Shown: positions 62,654 to 64,000 of the stretch, one piece after another | Numbering within the stretch: position 1 is the first letter of the stretch | How the letters are laid out: each line of letters starts with the position of its first letter | Assembly (NCBI RefSeq): GCF_021648825.1 | Contig: NZ_JAKJHS010000001.1 | Location: forward strand, 248,001 to 312,000 | Reading direction: 5' to 3' | Source: Rhizobium halophilum | GTDB taxonomy: Bacteria; Pseudomonadota; Alphaproteobacteria; Rhizobiales; Rhizobiaceae | DNA: 64,000 nt | Translations under genes and position numbers: made by a program | Notes under the pieces: generated by a model | Told to the model about the DNA's origin: nothing | The model's input: only the letters and a program-made list of their open reading frames with translations | Databases searched by the model: none

Positions 62654-64000
62654 GGTTGGGACTCCTTTTCGGGTTGGGGGATGAGATTGGTGAGGTTCGG
62701 GATCAGGTCGGCCGCCCAATCGACGCCGCGCTCGCGCAGCCATGCGGCGAGGAAACCGGCGCGGCCGTGCTCGGCATGGATGCGCGCGATTTCGGTCTGG
62801 TCGGACTTGGCGGATGCGGCGCAGAGCGCGAGGCCGACTTCGGACAGGCCAAGCTCGAATAGACGATTGCCCCTGCGGCTTTGGCAGTAATAATCCCGCT
62901 TGGGCGTGGCCCGTGCGAGGATTTCGATCTGCCTGTCATTGAGGCCGAAGCGGCGATAAATGGCCGTGATCTGCGGCTCGATGGCCCGCTCGTTCGGCAG
63001 CAAGAGTCGCGTCGGGCAGCTCTCGATAATCGCGGGCGCGATGTTGCTGCCGTCAATGTCGGACAGGCTTTGCGTGGCGAAGATGACGCTGGCGTTTTTC
63101 TTGCGCAGCGTTTTCAGCCATTCGCGGAGTTGGCTGGCGAAACCCTCGTCGTCCAACGCAAGCCAACCCTCGTCGATGATGAGCAGCGTCGGGCGGCCGT
63201 CAAGCCGGTCACCGATGCGATGGAACAGATAGGACAGGACGGCCGGAGCCGCGCCGGTGCCGACAAGCCCCTCGATCTCGAACGCCTGCACGTCCGCCGA
63301 TCCCAAATGCTCTGTCTCGGCGTCGAGCAGCCGGCCATAGGCACCGCCGACGCAATAGGGCCGAAGGGCCTGCTTCAGATCGTTCGACTGGAGCAGCACC
63401 GCAAGGCCGGTGATCGTGCGTTCCTCGACCGGCGCAGAGGCGAGCGAAGTCAGCGCCGTCCAAAGATACTCTTTGACCTCGGGCGTGATGGCGATGCCTT
63501 CGCGCATGAGGATGGCGGCAATCCAGGCCGCCGCCCAAGCGCGTTCATAGGTGTCGTGGATGCGGGCAAGCGGCTGGAGCGAAACGGACGCCTTGTCCCC
63601 TTCCGTGAGGCCACCGCCCAAATCGTGCCAATCCCCGCCCATGGCGAGCGCGGCGGCGCGGATGCTGCCGCCGAAGTCGAAGGCGAAGACCTGCGATCCC
63701 GCATAGCGTCGGAACTGCAAGGCCATGAGCGCCAGCAGCACGGATTTGCCCGCGCCCGTGGGGCCGACGACAAGGGTGTGGCCTACGTCGCCGACATGGA
63801 GACTTAGCCGGAACGGGGTTGAGCCTTCGGTCTTTCCAAAGAGCAAAGGGGGCGCACCGAAATGCTCGTCCCGTTCCGGCCCCGCCCACACCGCCGAAAG
63901 CGGGATCATGTGGGCGAGGTTCAAAGTGCTGATGGGCGGCTGGCGGACATTCGCGTAGGCGTGTCCGGGCAGGCTGCCGAGCCATGCGTCAACCGCGTTG
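62650..64000 (-). CDS. trbE: Conjugal transfer ATPase TrbE (VirB4-like), N-terminus beyond the window
   Basis: The C-terminal ~449 residues are in the window; the frame is open to the edge. They include GAPPLLFGKTEGSTPFRLSLHVGDVGHTLVVGPTGAGKS (Walker A, ~residue 70 of this fragment) and TLLIIDEGWLALDD (Walker B). Then come FATQSLSDIDGS and LLLPNERAIEPQITAIYRRFGLNDRQIEIL, the VirB4 tail. It powers pilus assembly and DNA transfer. It is the most upstream trb gene visible; trbB, trbC, trbD and traG would be expected just beyond. Confidence 0.95.
   Translation of the reverse strand, partial: NAVDAWLGSLPGHAYANVRQPPISTLNLAHMIPLSAVWAGPERDEHFGAPPLLFGKTEGSTPFRLSLHVGDVGHTLVVGPTGAGKSVLLALMALQFRRYAGSQVFAFDFGGSIRAAALAMGGDWHDLGGGLTEGDKASVSLQPLARIHDTYERAWAAAWIAAILMREGIAITPEVKEYLWTALTSLASAPVEERTITGLAVLLQSNDLKQALRPYCVGGAYGRLLDAETEHLGSADVQAFEIEGLVGTGAAPAVLSYLFHRIGDRLDGRPTLLIIDEGWLALDDEGFASQLREWLKTLRKKNASVIFATQSLSDIDGSNIAPAIIESCPTRLLLPNERAIEPQITAIYRRFGLNDRQIEILARATPKRDYYCQSRRGNRLFELGLSEVGLALCAASAKSDQTEIARIHAEHGRAGFLAAWLRERGVDWAADLIPNLTNLIPQPEKESQP

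Overview
The window looks like a chromosome (or chromid) segment of a Rhizobiaceae bacterium, of the Ensifer/Sinorhizobium/Shinella kind. This rests on uniformly high GC, a bdhA-xdhA-xdhB gene order, a PuuD-type membrane urate oxidase, IalB and DUF1127 proteins, and EcfG-type (GGAAC-N18-TT) stress promoters. The species cannot be fixed from the sequence alone. The last ~9.7 kb (54.3-64 kb) is the end of an integrated conjugative element.

Layout. 0-9.7 kb: the end of an MFS transporter gene, manganese catalase with an EcfG-type promoter, a HIRAN protein, methionine aminopeptidase with an LLM oxidoreductase, a YciI / ECF42 sigma factor / SRPBCC unit, a BCCT transporter, a glutathione transferase and a GFA protein. 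9.9-16.6 kb: two exported proteins (IalB-like, SH3), glpK, a DUF2231/sorbosone-dehydrogenase-like pair, D-lactate-type dehydrogenase and a DUF2380 protein. 16.7-35 kb: a purine/ureide catabolism region. It holds bdhA-xdhA-xdhB, xdhC, a LysR regulator, puuD-guaD and, on the opposite strand, puuE-uraD-[mntA-hepT]-allA-uraH. Together these cover guanine/xanthine to urate to 5-hydroxyisourate to OHCU to allantoin to allantoate, plus ureidoglycolate to glyoxylate and urea. No allantoate amidohydrolase is present in the window. The region is interspersed with small accessory genes: a sunset-domain protein, a histidine kinase split by an amber codon, a broken hicA beside an intact hicB, and a MntA-HepT toxin-antitoxin pair physically and translationally built into the ureide operon.

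35-54 kb: an FAD oxidoreductase and mnmD, whose start codons overlap head to head in a single CATG; a five-PAS hybrid histidine kinase; a DEAD-box helicase with a probable TTG start; an EamA exporter; the ATP-grasp / alpha-E / transglutaminase operon of unknown product; a small J-domain protein; a ROK repressor divergent from a xylose-type ABC transporter (xylF-xylH-xylG) with a perfect palindromic operator between them; and an SDR.

54.3-64 kb: tRNA-Arg(CCG) is the integration site. A large serine recombinase reads toward the tRNA and terminates inside it, so its last residues are encoded by the antisense of the tRNA T-arm and acceptor. Behind it, on the same strand, are a TumE-TumA toxin-antitoxin pair with its own palindrome, a frameshifted small gene, and a P-type conjugation operon (trbE-trbJ-trbK-trbL-trbF-trbG-trbI-DUF2274). 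The operon runs off the right edge, so the rest of the element, including its cargo, lies beyond the window.
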